NCBI GenBank assembly: GCA_031378845.1
Contig: JANNES010000008.1
Coordinates: 1-64,000, forward strand
DNA length: 64,000 bases
Reading direction: 5' to 3'
DNA from: JAJNPS01 sp031378845
GTDB taxonomy: Bacteria; Pseudomonadota; Alphaproteobacteria; Rhodobacterales; Rhodobacteraceae
This document shows, in pieces, positions 9,223 through 18,022 of this stretch. Below the pieces are notes generated by a model. The model was not told the origin of the DNA and ran no database searches. It saw only the letters and a program-made list of their open reading frames with translations. Position numbers and translations under genes: made by a program. How positions within the stretch are numbered: the first letter of the stretch is position 1; the number at the start of each line of letters is the position of its first letter.

Positions 9223-9936
9223 TTAGCTGAGGGCGGCACGAACGGCGCGGGCGATATCCAGCGCGTTTGGCGTATCGGAATGAATGCAGACGGATTGGCA
9301 GCGCACCGGAATGTCGCTTCCGTCTATTGCGGTTCCGACACCTTCGCGGATCGCCCGGACAACGCGCGCCGCCATCACGACCGGGTCTTTGGCGTCATGC
9401 TCGCGGGTGACGATCAGGCTGCCGTCGGGACGGTATTCCAGATCACCGTAGAATTCGGCAACGAAACCATGGCCACGGGCGGGATAGATCTTCTCATGCA
9501 GGGTGCCGGTCATGCCAAGCAGGGGCACAGGGTAGATGTCGGCGGCATCGCAAACTGCTTGGGCAATTTCTTCTTGCCGCGCCGCCATGCCGTAAAGACT
9601 GCCATGCGGTTTGATGTGGTTCAACGCCATGCCTTCGGCGCGCAGAAATCCCGACAGGGCTCCGATCTGGTAGATCAGGCAATTGGCCATCTCTTCACGA
9701 TCCATTTTCATCTCGCGCCGACCAAAGCCTTGCAGATCTGGCAGCGACGGATGCGCGCCGACCTTGACGCCATGCGCCTTGGCGAGCCGAACTGTCGCTC
9801 GCATATGATTGAAATCGCTGGCATGAAAGCCGCAGGCGACGTTGGCGATGTCGATCAAGGGCATCATCCCTGCATCGTCGCCCATCCGGTAAAGCCCGTA
9901 GCTTTCGCCCATGTCGCAATTGATGGTGACGGCCAT
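9223..9936 (-). CDS. pxpA: 5-oxoprolinase subunit PxpA (LamB/YcsF family)
   Basis: The protein begins MAVTINCDMGESYGLY, the hallmark N-terminus of the LamB/YcsF family, and contains GAHPSLPDLQGFGRR and KPHGSLYG. I chose the ATG at 9936 (237 residues) rather than an upstream in-frame start. The family aligns from there and a GGGGAA Shine-Dalgarno lies just before it. PxpA is the third component needed for 5-oxoproline hydrolysis. It leads the leftward operon and is divergent from a LysR gene 108 bp away. Confidence 0.88.
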   Translation of the reverse strand: MAVTINCDMGESYGLYRMGDDAGMMPLIDIANVACGFHASDFNHMRATVRLAKAHGVKVGAHPSLPDLQGFGRREMKMDREEMANCLIYQIGALSGFLRAEGMALNHIKPHGSLYGMAARQEEIAQAVCDAADIYPVPLLGMTGTLHEKIYPARGHGFVAEFYGDLEYRPDGSLIVTREHDAKDPVVMAARVVRAIREGVGTAIDGSDIPVRCQSVCIHSDTPNALDIARAVRAALS

Positions 9937-10014
9937 GCTTTCCCCGAAATCTGGCATGACATCAGCTTGGAGCGAGTCGCCACTATTGTAAAACGTTGTT
10001 TTTTGCACCACCGT

Positions 10015-10029
10015 ATCCAAAATTTAGAT
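10015..10029. promoter_or_regulatory. LysR-type operator candidate before the lysR start
   Basis: ATCCAAAATTTAGAT is an imperfect inverted repeat with one mismatched pair and the T-N11-A layout typical of LysR regulators. It lies immediately upstream of the first possible ATG (10030) in the pxpA/lysR divergent region. A second AT-rich near-palindrome sits around 9985-10005. Autoregulation combined with control of the pxp operon is the natural reading. Confidence 0.4.
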
Positions 10030-10044
10030 ATGATTGGGCGGCAG

Positions 10045-10950
10045 ATGGCTTTGACCTTGAAACAGTTGCGATATTTCATTGCGGCGGCGGAAACTGGCCA
10101 GATCAGCCATGCCGCGATGGCGATGAATATCTCGCAATCCGCGATCACGACGGCAATTCAGGGGCTTGAGGCGCAGCTTGGGGTCCGTCTGCTGGATCGC
10201 TCATCGCAAGGGGTGGTGCCGACGATCGAAGGCGCGCGGTTTCTGAACCACGCCCGCAACATCACCGCAGCGGTCGAGGACGCCGAGCGCCTGCCCCTGG
10301 GCGAGGGGCGGCACGTCACCGGGCGGCTTCGTTTGGGCACCACCTATACCGTTGCGGGCTATTTCATGTCGCGCCACTATGCCCGCTTTCGCCGTGCCTA
10401 TCCTGACATTCAGGTCGATATGATCGAACTTCCGCGTCTGGCTGTTGAAGAGGGTCTGGCGCTGGGCAACCTTGATCTGGCGGTCATGCTGGTGTCGAAC
10501 CTTGCGAACTCTGTCGGGCTGGAGCACGAAACGCTGATGCGGTCGCGGCGCAGGCTATGGCTACCTGCCGACCACCCCCTGCTTGCGGCCGACCGGATCA
10601 CTTTGGCCGATGTGGCGCAGCAGCCTTACGTGATGTTGACCGTGGACGAGGCAAAAGACACCGCCAGCCGGTATTGGGCCAAAGCCGGGCTTGCGCCGAA
10701 CGTGATCTTCTCCACCAGTTCGGTCGAGGCGGTGCGCTCGATGGTGGCAAGCGGCATGGGGGTGACGATCCTGTCCGATATGGTTTACCGGCCATGGTCG
10801 CTGGAAGGCCAACGCATCGAATTGCGCACGGTGGCTGAAACGATCCCCAGCATGGATGTGGGCTTGGCGTGGCGAAATTCGCGCGCGCTTTCACCGACCG
10901 CTGCCGTATTCCGCGCCTTCATGTCCGTCGCCATGGGGGGCGGCGGATAA
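10045..10950 (+). CDS. LysR-family transcriptional regulator
   Basis: The protein (301 residues from ATG 10045) starts with a canonical LysR helix-turn-helix: LTLKQLRYFIAAAETGQ, then ISQSAITTAIQGLEAQLGVRLLDRS. A two-lobe effector domain follows. An in-frame ATG at 10030 would add five residues and cannot be excluded; neither has a strong Shine-Dalgarno. It is divergent from the pxpA operon and probably controls it. The frame is open for a long way upstream, but that part overlaps pxpA antisense and is not used. Confidence 0.88.
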   Translation: MALTLKQLRYFIAAAETGQISHAAMAMNISQSAITTAIQGLEAQLGVRLLDRSSQGVVPTIEGARFLNHARNITAAVEDAERLPLGEGRHVTGRLRLGTTYTVAGYFMSRHYARFRRAYPDIQVDMIELPRLAVEEGLALGNLDLAVMLVSNLANSVGLEHETLMRSRRRLWLPADHPLLAADRITLADVAQQPYVMLTVDEAKDTASRYWAKAGLAPNVIFSTSSVEAVRSMVASGMGVTILSDMVYRPWSLEGQRIELRTVAETIPSMDVGLAWRNSRALSPTAAVFRAFMSVAMGGGG

Positions 10951-11833
10951 GGGTGCGAGGCATAGACCATGCAGGCCAACGTTGCCTGCGCCATTCTGGG
11001 CCTGTTGCCCCAAGCTCAGGCGGGCAAGGGAATCACGGCGCCGACACGTTCCGCTACAAAACGCGCGGTCGGACGATCATATCGCTCGGCACGGGTAGCC
11101 ACCTGCCCGTCGACATCGCGCGCCATGCATTGCCCCGCAATGGTTTCTTGGCAAACCACGCGCCTTCGCCCGCGGCCTTTATCCCCCCTCGCCAAGTCCT
11201 CGGAGCAATAGCCCACACCGGCTGGATCTCGATGCAAAGGCACAGGACACCGGTACTTTGGCAATTGGGGATGGCGACGGTCAGCCGGTCGGGGATGGCG
11301 TTTTCAGACAGGAGGACGTGCGTCGCCCGCTGTTGTCTGCCCCCTGCAACATCGATATGCCAAACCTGCCTGTGTCGGTGCAATCACCCGCACGGGCATT
11401 TCGGCACGTCGCGCTTTTCGCGAGGTGTTTAATCCCGGAATGCCGCCACCGGCAACCATGGGGTCGCAAGTCTTGCGTCAAACGACAGGGTCAGTCTTTG
11501 CCGCAAAACGCCCGACCCCGGCCAAACCGATAATTAACAGGAGTCGTCGGTTTTCGGCGTCAAGATGTTTGACCAGATCGAGAAATGCGATCCCAACACT
11601 GCTTTTGTGAAAGTGCCTGCCCGCATTTCATTTTCCGCGCACGCTATCGCCGATGATGCACGCTGGTGCGGCTTTTCAGGCTACGTCGCGCACGTCGGAG
11701 GGAACGGCCAAGGTCGAATGTCGCATCGACAGGTGCTTGGAGCCGACGTGAGGGCACTCAGACGACGACATTCTGGCTGCAATCTTCCGCGACGGGGCAG
11801 GCAAACACGTGGCCTTTGAAAGACGCTTTGCGG
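10951..11833. other. 883-bp gap without an intact gene
   Basis: No convincing gene was found here. The minus strand around 11300-11460 can be read as a short stretch beginning MVAGGGIPGLNTSRKARRAE, vaguely like the first nucleotide-binding loop of an FAD-dependent oxidoreductase. It stops within ~50 codons. Other short minus-strand frames look protein-like but are interrupted. The region may be a decayed gene downstream of the glycosyltransferase. I cannot identify it. Confidence 0.4.
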
Positions 11834-13150
11834 TCATCTGGCAAAGCTGGGTTCGCGCGCCGCAGCCACGCGGGTTTGGTCTTTCGACACAACCGCCATG
11901 ATTGCCGCCGCCGCCGTCTCGCGACCGGGATTTTGGCGCATCGCGGCTGCGCACGTGGCAAGCCTGCTGCGCATTCCTCGGTCGGCCAGAATGCCCTCGA
12001 TCACCCCCCTCAATTCATCGTTTGACCACGCGGATCGGTTCATTGCGCGCCCGACGCCTGTCTGTGCGGCACGCAACGCGTTGTCATGCCCGTCCCAGCA
12101 ATAGGGCAAGATGAGGGACGGCACGCCAAAGAAAAGAGCTTCGCAAAAGCTGTTGTTGCCGCCGTGATGGATGAACAGATCGGTGCGCGCCACGATGGAG
12201 GGTTGTGGAAACCACGACCCCAGCACGACATTGTCAGGCACATTGCGGTATGCTTCGGTAAAGCCACCGACATTGACGACAAAGCGTGCCCGCACCGTCG
12301 CAAACACCCGGATCATGCGGTCGATCAAGGCGACGTCGATCGCGCCGAGCGACCCAAAGCTGACATAGACCAAGGGTCCATGATGGTTCGGCAAAAGCGG
12401 TTGGTCAAACTGCGCTTCTTCACGGACACAGCCCTGCAAATAGCGATGTGTCAAAGCATCAAGGGGCTGAGCACGTGCATAGCGCACCGCATCAGGGGAC
12501 AAAATCAGGTTGAGAGTTGGTGAGGGCTCCATGAACCGGCCGTGGGGCAGGGCGGGCAGACCGCGCTTGCGCCGGAATTCCGTGTTGCGGCGATGCGCGT
12601 TTGCAGTTGCCGTCCGGTAGGCCGTCTCAAACGCGTCACGCTTTGGATCATCCGCAGAAAGCCCCGACAGATAGGGCGGCACATTGTCGTCCGGGATCTC
12701 CGTTTCGGCGCATGAAATCACCCGCACCCATGGGCAGCCAGCCTGTGCGATCGCCGGGAACATTATGACATTGTCCAGCACGATCGCATCTGGCCTGATC
12801 TGAGCCAGCGCATGTTCAAGGCTCGCGTCTGCCGCAATGGCAGTATCGACAATCGCCTCCCATGTCGGGCCGACATAGGTCGACAGCTGGTCTTGCGGTG
12901 ACAGGTCGAAATGCGGCAGATGACGGTGAATGAACGCCTGCCAGTAGTCCGCCGCTTCGTCGTTCCGGCCAGCCCCCGGCAGATGGACTTCCTTGAATCC
13001 ATAATCGGCGAAGACGCCGGTAAAGCCCGGATGGCAGACGAAAACCGGTGCAGCGCCCCGCCGTTCCAAGGCTTGTGCAATGGCCACGCAATTCAGTGCA
13101 GCACCAAAACTGGCCTCCGGGAAAAAGGCGATGGTCGGATGCGACGTCAA
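11834..13150 (-). CDS. UGT/MGT-like glycosyltransferase (first paralogue)
   Basis: The 438-residue protein has a GT1 (GT-B fold) layout. Residues 260-269 form the LVYVSFGSLG strand that opens the donor-binding domain. Residues 312-357 form a UGT-like signature: WFPQP, then HHGGNNSFCEA, then GVPSLILP and DGHDN. The N-terminus (FFPEASFGAALN) lacks the histidine that usually acts as catalytic base. The start is TTG at 13150, overlapping the GntR stop. This start is supported by alignment with the second paralogue. Substrate unknown; the polyamine-type transporter nearby hints at an imported small molecule. Confidence 0.75.
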   Translation of the reverse strand: MTSHPTIAFFPEASFGAALNCVAIAQALERRGAAPVFVCHPGFTGVFADYGFKEVHLPGAGRNDEAADYWQAFIHRHLPHFDLSPQDQLSTYVGPTWEAIVDTAIAADASLEHALAQIRPDAIVLDNVIMFPAIAQAGCPWVRVISCAETEIPDDNVPPYLSGLSADDPKRDAFETAYRTATANAHRRNTEFRRKRGLPALPHGRFMEPSPTLNLILSPDAVRYARAQPLDALTHRYLQGCVREEAQFDQPLLPNHHGPLVYVSFGSLGAIDVALIDRMIRVFATVRARFVVNVGGFTEAYRNVPDNVVLGSWFPQPSIVARTDLFIHHGGNNSFCEALFFGVPSLILPYCWDGHDNALRAAQTGVGRAMNRSAWSNDELRGVIEGILADRGMRSRLATCAAAMRQNPGRETAAAAIMAVVSKDQTRVAAAREPSFAR

Positions 13151-14070
13151 TGGTTTGAATTGCCGTTTGGCATCGGCGGGCTGCCCCGGTTGGCCGCATC
13201 CGGGCGCTGGTTGCGAGACAGGCGAAGATGCAAGGTCATCTGGGCGGCGGCCACATCGAATTGCCGACGCTCCAGGCTATCGAGGATGGCCAGATGTTCG
13301 TCCTGCGCCTGTCGCAGCCGAAACTCGGGTGTGCCAAAGTCCTTCTGGGTGATCAGCCTCAGCCGATGATGCGCGAGCAAACTATCGCGTGCGAACCGAT
13401 TGCCTGCGCTTTGGGCAATCAGCATGTGAAATTCTGCATCCAGCTTGTGAAACGCCGCATTGCCAAGGCGGCCTGTCAGAGATTTTTGCAGGTTGAGGCG
13501 TGTCTGGCGCGCCTTGACCAGATCAAGCGAGAACCCGGGGGCGAGAATCGCCGCCGGTTCCAGAATCAGACGGAAATGGTGGCTGTCGGCGACGGCATTC
13601 GGCGTATCGAGGATGGGCCGAAAGTTCCAAGACTGGCCGGGAATGCGATCAATGATGCCGTCATGCTGCAGTACTGTTAGCGCATTTAGTACCGCCGCAC
13701 GTGTCGTGTTGTATCGCCGAATCAGAAAGCTCACGGATGGCAAGTCGTCCAAGCGCCGCGCCGCGCGGTCAGCTAGAATTATCTCGGCAAGCGACACACT
13801 TGAGGTGTCGAGCTTGCTCTCCATCACGCCTGTGTCGGCATCCAGGTCAGCCGAAAGAAAGTAGCCCTCGGCTTCGCGCTTTACTAGAAAACCGTTCATA
13901 GCCAATATTTTATACGCTGACCGCAGCGGTGTCCGTGAAACACCACATGCGGTCGCGAATGCTTCTTCGGGCAAACGGTCGCCGGGGCGCAGAGCCTTGG
14001 CCCGCGCGTGATCGAGGACGTGTCTTGCAAGACCTGTATGGGTCTGGACCGTTCGTTCGCGTTTTTGCAA
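13147..14070 (-). CDS. GntR-family regulator with two winged-helix domains and an FCD effector domain
   Basis: In this 307-residue protein the first winged helix spans about residues 10-75 (LPEEAFATACGVSRTPLRSAYK). A second winged-helix-like unit covers about 93-152 (VSFLIRRYNTTRAAVLNALTVLQHDGII). An FCD ligand domain follows, with likely metal residues D211, H215, H259 and H281. Ordinary FadR/FCD regulators (~230 residues) have only one DNA-binding domain. The start is TTG at 14070 with GAGG upstream. It is co-transcribed with the glycosyltransferase gene (TTGA overlap) and divergent from the ABC transporter genes, which it presumably controls. Confidence 0.85.
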   Translation of the reverse strand: MQKRERTVQTHTGLARHVLDHARAKALRPGDRLPEEAFATACGVSRTPLRSAYKILAMNGFLVKREAEGYFLSADLDADTGVMESKLDTSSVSLAEIILADRAARRLDDLPSVSFLIRRYNTTRAAVLNALTVLQHDGIIDRIPGQSWNFRPILDTPNAVADSHHFRLILEPAAILAPGFSLDLVKARQTRLNLQKSLTGRLGNAAFHKLDAEFHMLIAQSAGNRFARDSLLAHHRLRLITQKDFGTPEFRLRQAQDEHLAILDSLERRQFDVAAAQMTLHLRLSRNQRPDAANRGSPPMPNGNSNH

Positions 14071-14126
14071 CGGGGCCTCACTGGGGCCGGCCTTCTGGCT
14101 GACCGGACTAGGACAGAGAATACAGA

Positions 14127-14156
14127 TTGACGTATTTTATTTCTAAAACATACTAC
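14127..14156 (+). promoter_or_regulatory. Promoter and GntR operator candidate upstream of the ABC transporter
   Basis: TTGACG (14127-14132) and TACTAC (14151-14156), with an 18-bp spacer, make a plausible sigma-70 promoter. The spacer contains a near-palindrome, GTATTTTA-TTTC-TAAAACATAC (14132-14153). It would suit a dimeric GntR protein whose own gene starts 60 bp away on the other strand. Confidence 0.4.
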
Positions 14157-14240
14157 AATGACAATGAGCTCGCAAGAAGCTCTGCGATCCGTGCCGCGCC
14201 GCTTTGATCGCGCGGACCATCCATCACAGGGAGTTCCGGC

Positions 14241-15290
14241 ATGACTTTTTTTCGTTCGCTGCACGCCGCTACTGGATTGATTGCAATCTGGCTGATTGCA
14301 GGAGGTGCGGCTTCGGCCCAGACGCTGACCATTTCAAACTGGGACGGCTATTTGGCGCCTGACGCGGTACAGAAATTCTCCACCGAAAGCGGAGTCGCAG
14401 CGGAATTGGTGGTTCACGCCACCAACGAAGAGATTATGGGTAAGCTGATCGCTTCGGGTGGTGCGGGTTATGACGTGGTCTTCGTATCGTCGCCCTTCGC
14501 CGAGATTCTGCATAATATGGGTTTGGCCGAAACACTGGATCAAGCAAAGATCCCCAATCTGGCCAATCTCTACCCCGAGGCCACGCGATTGGCACATGAT
14601 CCCGGCAACACCTTTTCTGTACCCTACACGTGGGGCACGACGGGCCTGTGCTATCGTTCGGACATGATGGCTGCCCCGACATCGTGGAATGACCTGCTGA
14701 AGCCAGCTGCCGATGTGATGGGCAAGACCACGATGCTGGCGACCGACCGCTGGCTGCTGGCTGCTGGATTTCTTGCCAACGGCATGTCTGTGAACGAGAC
14801 GGATGAGGCAAAGCTGACCACGGTTCGCGATGCGCTGATCGCGGCCAAGAAGACCCTTCTGGCCTATGATGACACGACCTTCTACGCGAAACTGGTATCG
14901 GGCGAGGCCGTGATGACCCAAGCTTGGGATGGTTGGTGCAACTACGGGATCGGTGAAAATCCCGCGATCAAGTATGTAATCCCAAGCGAGGGTTCCGATC
15001 TTTGGGTCGATACGATGGTCATATTGAAAGGGTCAAAGAACAAAGACGCCGCCTATGCCTTCGTCAACTACATTCTTGATGCCGATAACCACCGCTGGGC
15101 GGCCGAGAACATCCTTTACAAGGTGCCGAACAAAGCAGCGATGGATGGGTTGGACTCGGCGCTTGTCGCGCAGTATCCGAACATGGGGATCACCTCTGGC
15201 GAACTTCTGGGTTACGAGCAGTTGCGCGATGTTGGCGAGGCCCAGCGGTCGTACTCGCGCGTTGTCACCGAGATCATGGCGGCACAATAG
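14241..15290 (+). CDS. ABC transporter substrate-binding protein, spermidine/putrescine type
   Basis: The 349-residue protein has a Sec signal peptide (hydrophobic stretch, cleavage expected after AASA near residue 28). The mature protein starts QTLTISNWDGYLAPDAV, typical of the PotD/PotF family, and later reads PYTWGTTGLCYRSD. It binds the solute in the periplasm and delivers it to the permeases encoded next. The ligand could be a polyamine or another cationic amine; family membership alone does not decide. It is the first gene of a rightward run that reaches the aldehyde dehydrogenase gene at 21522. Confidence 0.88.
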   Translation: MTFFRSLHAATGLIAIWLIAGGAASAQTLTISNWDGYLAPDAVQKFSTESGVAAELVVHATNEEIMGKLIASGGAGYDVVFVSSPFAEILHNMGLAETLDQAKIPNLANLYPEATRLAHDPGNTFSVPYTWGTTGLCYRSDMMAAPTSWNDLLKPAADVMGKTTMLATDRWLLAAGFLANGMSVNETDEAKLTTVRDALIAAKKTLLAYDDTTFYAKLVSGEAVMTQAWDGWCNYGIGENPAIKYVIPSEGSDLWVDTMVILKGSKNKDAAYAFVNYILDADNHRWAAENILYKVPNKAAMDGLDSALVAQYPNMGITSGELLGYEQLRDVGEAQRSYSRVVTEIMAAQ

Positions 15291-15344
15291 CGGCGCGTCA
15301 GCCGGGGTTTCGCGCCCCGGCGGATGATCACCACCGGGGACACG

Positions 15345-16184
15345 ATGAACAACAAGGCTTCGACCAGTTTGATGGCGCCGGCTTTGGCTTGGCTTACTGC
15401 GTTGATGGTGGTTCCGTGCGGCCTTGTCCTGATCCTCGCCTTCTTTCGCCGAGGGGTCTATGGCGGAATCGAATATACCTTTACTTTGGAAAATCTGGGT
15501 CTTGTTCTTGACCCGCTTTACTTTGGAATCTTAGTCAACTCGGCACGCATTGCAGGCATCGTCGTCATCATCGCCTGTGTTCTGGGGTATGCGGCCGCGT
15601 ATGCGATTGCTGCAATGCCGCGACATCGGCAGCCGATCTTGCTGTTTTTTGCCGTCCTGCCGTTTTGGTCGAACTATCTGATCCGGACTTATGCGTGGAT
15701 TGTGCTGTTGAATCGTGAAGGGTTGATCACGCAATTTGCCCGTTGGCTGGGCTATCAGGGCGAGATGCCGCAGATCCTTTACGCCGAAGGCGCGGTCATC
15801 CTTGGCCTGGTCTACAGCTATTTGCCGTTTGTCATCCTTGCCTGTTATGCCCCGCTCTCTCGACTGAACCCCGAAATTGCCGAGGCCTCGCATGATCTGG
15901 GGGCGTCGCGATGGACGACGTTCCGGCGCGTGACCTTGCCGCTGACGCTGCCCGGTATCGCAGTGGGGGCGGTGTTTGTCTTTGTGCTGTCAATCGGCAA
16001 TTTCGTGACCCCGGCCTTGCTCGGTGGTGGCCAGTTCCAGATGATCGGCAATGTGGTTTATGCCCAGTTTCTGACCGCCAATGACTGGCCATTTGGGGCG
16101 GCACTTTCGATGGTTCTGATTGCGATCATGATGGGGCTTTTGTTGATGCAGACCATCGTGGTGGAGCGGGGCCAAAATGCATAG
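15345..16184 (+). CDS. ABC transporter permease (PotB-type)
   Basis: This hydrophobic protein (279 residues from ATG 15345) has about six membrane segments. The cytoplasmic EAA loop reads EASHDLGASRWTTFRRVTLPLTLPG, as in PotB-type permeases. I preferred the ATG at 15345 because GGGGAC precedes it; an upstream in-frame ATG at 15324 would add seven residues. The gene follows the binding-protein gene and overlaps the next permease by 8 bp. Confidence 0.88.
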   Translation: MNNKASTSLMAPALAWLTALMVVPCGLVLILAFFRRGVYGGIEYTFTLENLGLVLDPLYFGILVNSARIAGIVVIIACVLGYAAAYAIAAMPRHRQPILLFFAVLPFWSNYLIRTYAWIVLLNREGLITQFARWLGYQGEMPQILYAEGAVILGLVYSYLPFVILACYAPLSRLNPEIAEASHDLGASRWTTFRRVTLPLTLPGIAVGAVFVFVLSIGNFVTPALLGGGQFQMIGNVVYAQFLTANDWPFGAALSMVLIAIMMGLLLMQTIVVERGQNA

Positions 16185-16959
16185 CCGCCCGCTGATGCTG
16201 TTGATCATGGGCGGCGTGTTCGCGTTCCTCTACATCCCGATTTCGGTACTGGTCGCGCTATCATTCAACGAGGGCGGGTTGCCAACCGCTTGGACCGGGT
16301 TTTCACTGAAATGGTACGGGGCACTTTGGCAAAACGCCGATATTCTCCGTGCTGCGCTGAATACCCTGATTGTTGGCCTGATTTCGGCGGGTCTGTCGAC
16401 TCTGCTGGGGACGCTGCTTGCCATTGGGGTTGAGACGCGCCGCCGCAAAGGCCACGCGTTGGAGGCGTTGATCTTTGCGCCGATGATCATTCCCGACATT
16501 GTTCTGGCGATTGCCCTGCTCAGCTTTTTCTCGCTGATGAAGGTGCCGATGGGCCTGCACACGATCATCGTGGCGCATGTGGTGTTCAATCTCGCCTTCG
16601 TCTGCGCTGTGGTGCGCGCACGGCTGAAATCCTTTGACTGGTCGATTGTCGAGGCGTCAACCGATCTTGGCGCGCCGGCATTTACAACCTATCGGCGCAT
16701 CGTCATGCCCGTGCTGGCCCCGGCAATCATTTCGGGGGCGCTGCTGGCGTTCACCCTGTCGGTCGACGAATTCATCATCGCGTTTTTCACGGCAGGTGCG
16801 GGGCGGGCATCGACCACGCTGCCGATGCAGATCTATGCCATGATCCGCTTTGGCGTGACGCCCGAGATCAACGCGCTGGCGACCTTGGTTCTGGGTATCA
16901 GCGTCACAACGCTGGCTGTGGCGCAACGTCTGAACAAAGGGGGGATGCCCGGCCAATGA
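16177..16959 (+). CDS. ABC transporter permease (PotC-type)
   Basis: The second permease has 260 residues. It contains an EAA loop (EASTDLGAPAFTTYRRIVMPVLAPAI) and the FTLSVDEFIIAFFTAG stretch characteristic of PotC. It forms the heteromeric channel with the preceding permease. The start overlaps the end of the upstream gene by 8 bp and its stop overlaps the ATPase gene by 4 bp, so the genes are translationally coupled. Confidence 0.88.
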   Translation: MHSRPLMLLIMGGVFAFLYIPISVLVALSFNEGGLPTAWTGFSLKWYGALWQNADILRAALNTLIVGLISAGLSTLLGTLLAIGVETRRRKGHALEALIFAPMIIPDIVLAIALLSFFSLMKVPMGLHTIIVAHVVFNLAFVCAVVRARLKSFDWSIVEASTDLGAPAFTTYRRIVMPVLAPAIISGALLAFTLSVDEFIIAFFTAGAGRASTTLPMQIYAMIRFGVTPEINALATLVLGISVTTLAVAQRLNKGGMPGQ

Positions 16960-17999
16960 CCCCGCTTTTGCAGATCCGCGGCGTTTCGAAAAGCTTTGGC
17001 GCGGTCAAGGCGGTGGATGATCTGTCACTGGACATCGCGGGCAACGAGTTTTTTGCGCTGCTCGGGGCTTCGGGCAGTGGCAAGACCACGCTTTTGCGCA
17101 TGTTGGCAGGGTTTGAGATGCCGACGTCGGGGCAAATCCTTTTGGCGGCTAAGGACGTCTCGAACGTGCCGCCGAACAAGCGGCCGGTGAACCTGATGTT
17201 TCAATCCTACGCCCTTTTCCCCCATATGACGGTGCGCGCAAACATCGCCTATGGGCTGGAAATGGAACATCTGCCACGCGCTGAGATCAACGCCCGCGTG
17301 GACGAGATTTTGGCGGTGATCGAGCTTGCCCCCCTTGCCAACCGCAAGCCTGATCAGTTGTCGGGCGGGCAGAAGCAACGCGTGGCCTTGGCGCGGGCTT
17401 TGGTCAAGCGCCCACAGGTCCTGCTGCTGGATGAACCGCTTGGCGCGCTGGACAAAAAGCTGCGCGGCGCGATGCAACTGGAACTGAAGCGGCTGCAACA
17501 CGAGGTTGGCATTACCTTTGTCGTGGTCACCCATGATCAGGAGGAAGCCTTGGTGATGGCCGACCGGATTGCGATCCTGAAGGATGGCAAGCTTTTGCAA
17601 TCGGGCGCGCCGCGCGACGTGTATGAGCATCCCGTCAACCGTTTTGCTGCGGACTTCATCGGGGTGATGAACTTTTTCCCCGGCGTTGCCGATCCATCCG
17701 GTTTGCGTTGTGAAGACGGGACGTTGATCGCTGCGGATGGCACCGCCAAAGGCGCTGCCGTGGCCGCTGTCCGCCCCGAACGCGTGCGTTTGTCGCCGGG
17801 TGAAAACAGTCTGGCTGGCAGGGTCATCGCACTGGCCTACCATGGTTTGGATTTGCAACTTCATGTGCAAACCACAGCGTCACCCAAGCCTGTCATTGTT
17901 CGTCTGACTGCCGACATCGCCGAGGCACAAGATCTGCGACAGGGCGATACGGTGATGCTGGGCTGGGCCGCCAAAGACACCCGAATTTTCCCGGCGTAA
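16956..17999 (+). CDS. ABC transporter ATP-binding protein (PotA-type)
   Basis: This 347-residue ATPase has Walker A GASGSGKTT (around residues 33-41), signature LSGGQKQRVALARAL, and Walker B LLLDEPLGALD. A C-terminal TOBE-like regulatory domain covers about residues 240-345, as in PotA/CysA proteins. It powers the transporter encoded just upstream. The ATGA overlap with the permease gene supports one operon. The next gene, a glycosyltransferase, starts 23 bp downstream, so transport and sugar transfer are probably co-expressed. Confidence 0.9.
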   Translation: MTPLLQIRGVSKSFGAVKAVDDLSLDIAGNEFFALLGASGSGKTTLLRMLAGFEMPTSGQILLAAKDVSNVPPNKRPVNLMFQSYALFPHMTVRANIAYGLEMEHLPRAEINARVDEILAVIELAPLANRKPDQLSGGQKQRVALARALVKRPQVLLLDEPLGALDKKLRGAMQLELKRLQHEVGITFVVVTHDQEEALVMADRIAILKDGKLLQSGAPRDVYEHPVNRFAADFIGVMNFFPGVADPSGLRCEDGTLIAADGTAKGAAVAAVRPERVRLSPGENSLAGRVIALAYHGLDLQLHVQTTASPKPVIVRLTADIAEAQDLRQGDTVMLGWAAKDTRIFPA

Positions 18000-18022
18000 C
18001 ACCGGACACCAAAGGATCACAA

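Noticed and set aside
9280..10044. Long open frame running into the LysR gene from upstream
   Set aside because: It is antisense to pxpA, has no ribosome site, and the conserved LysR start lies at 10045 (or 10030).
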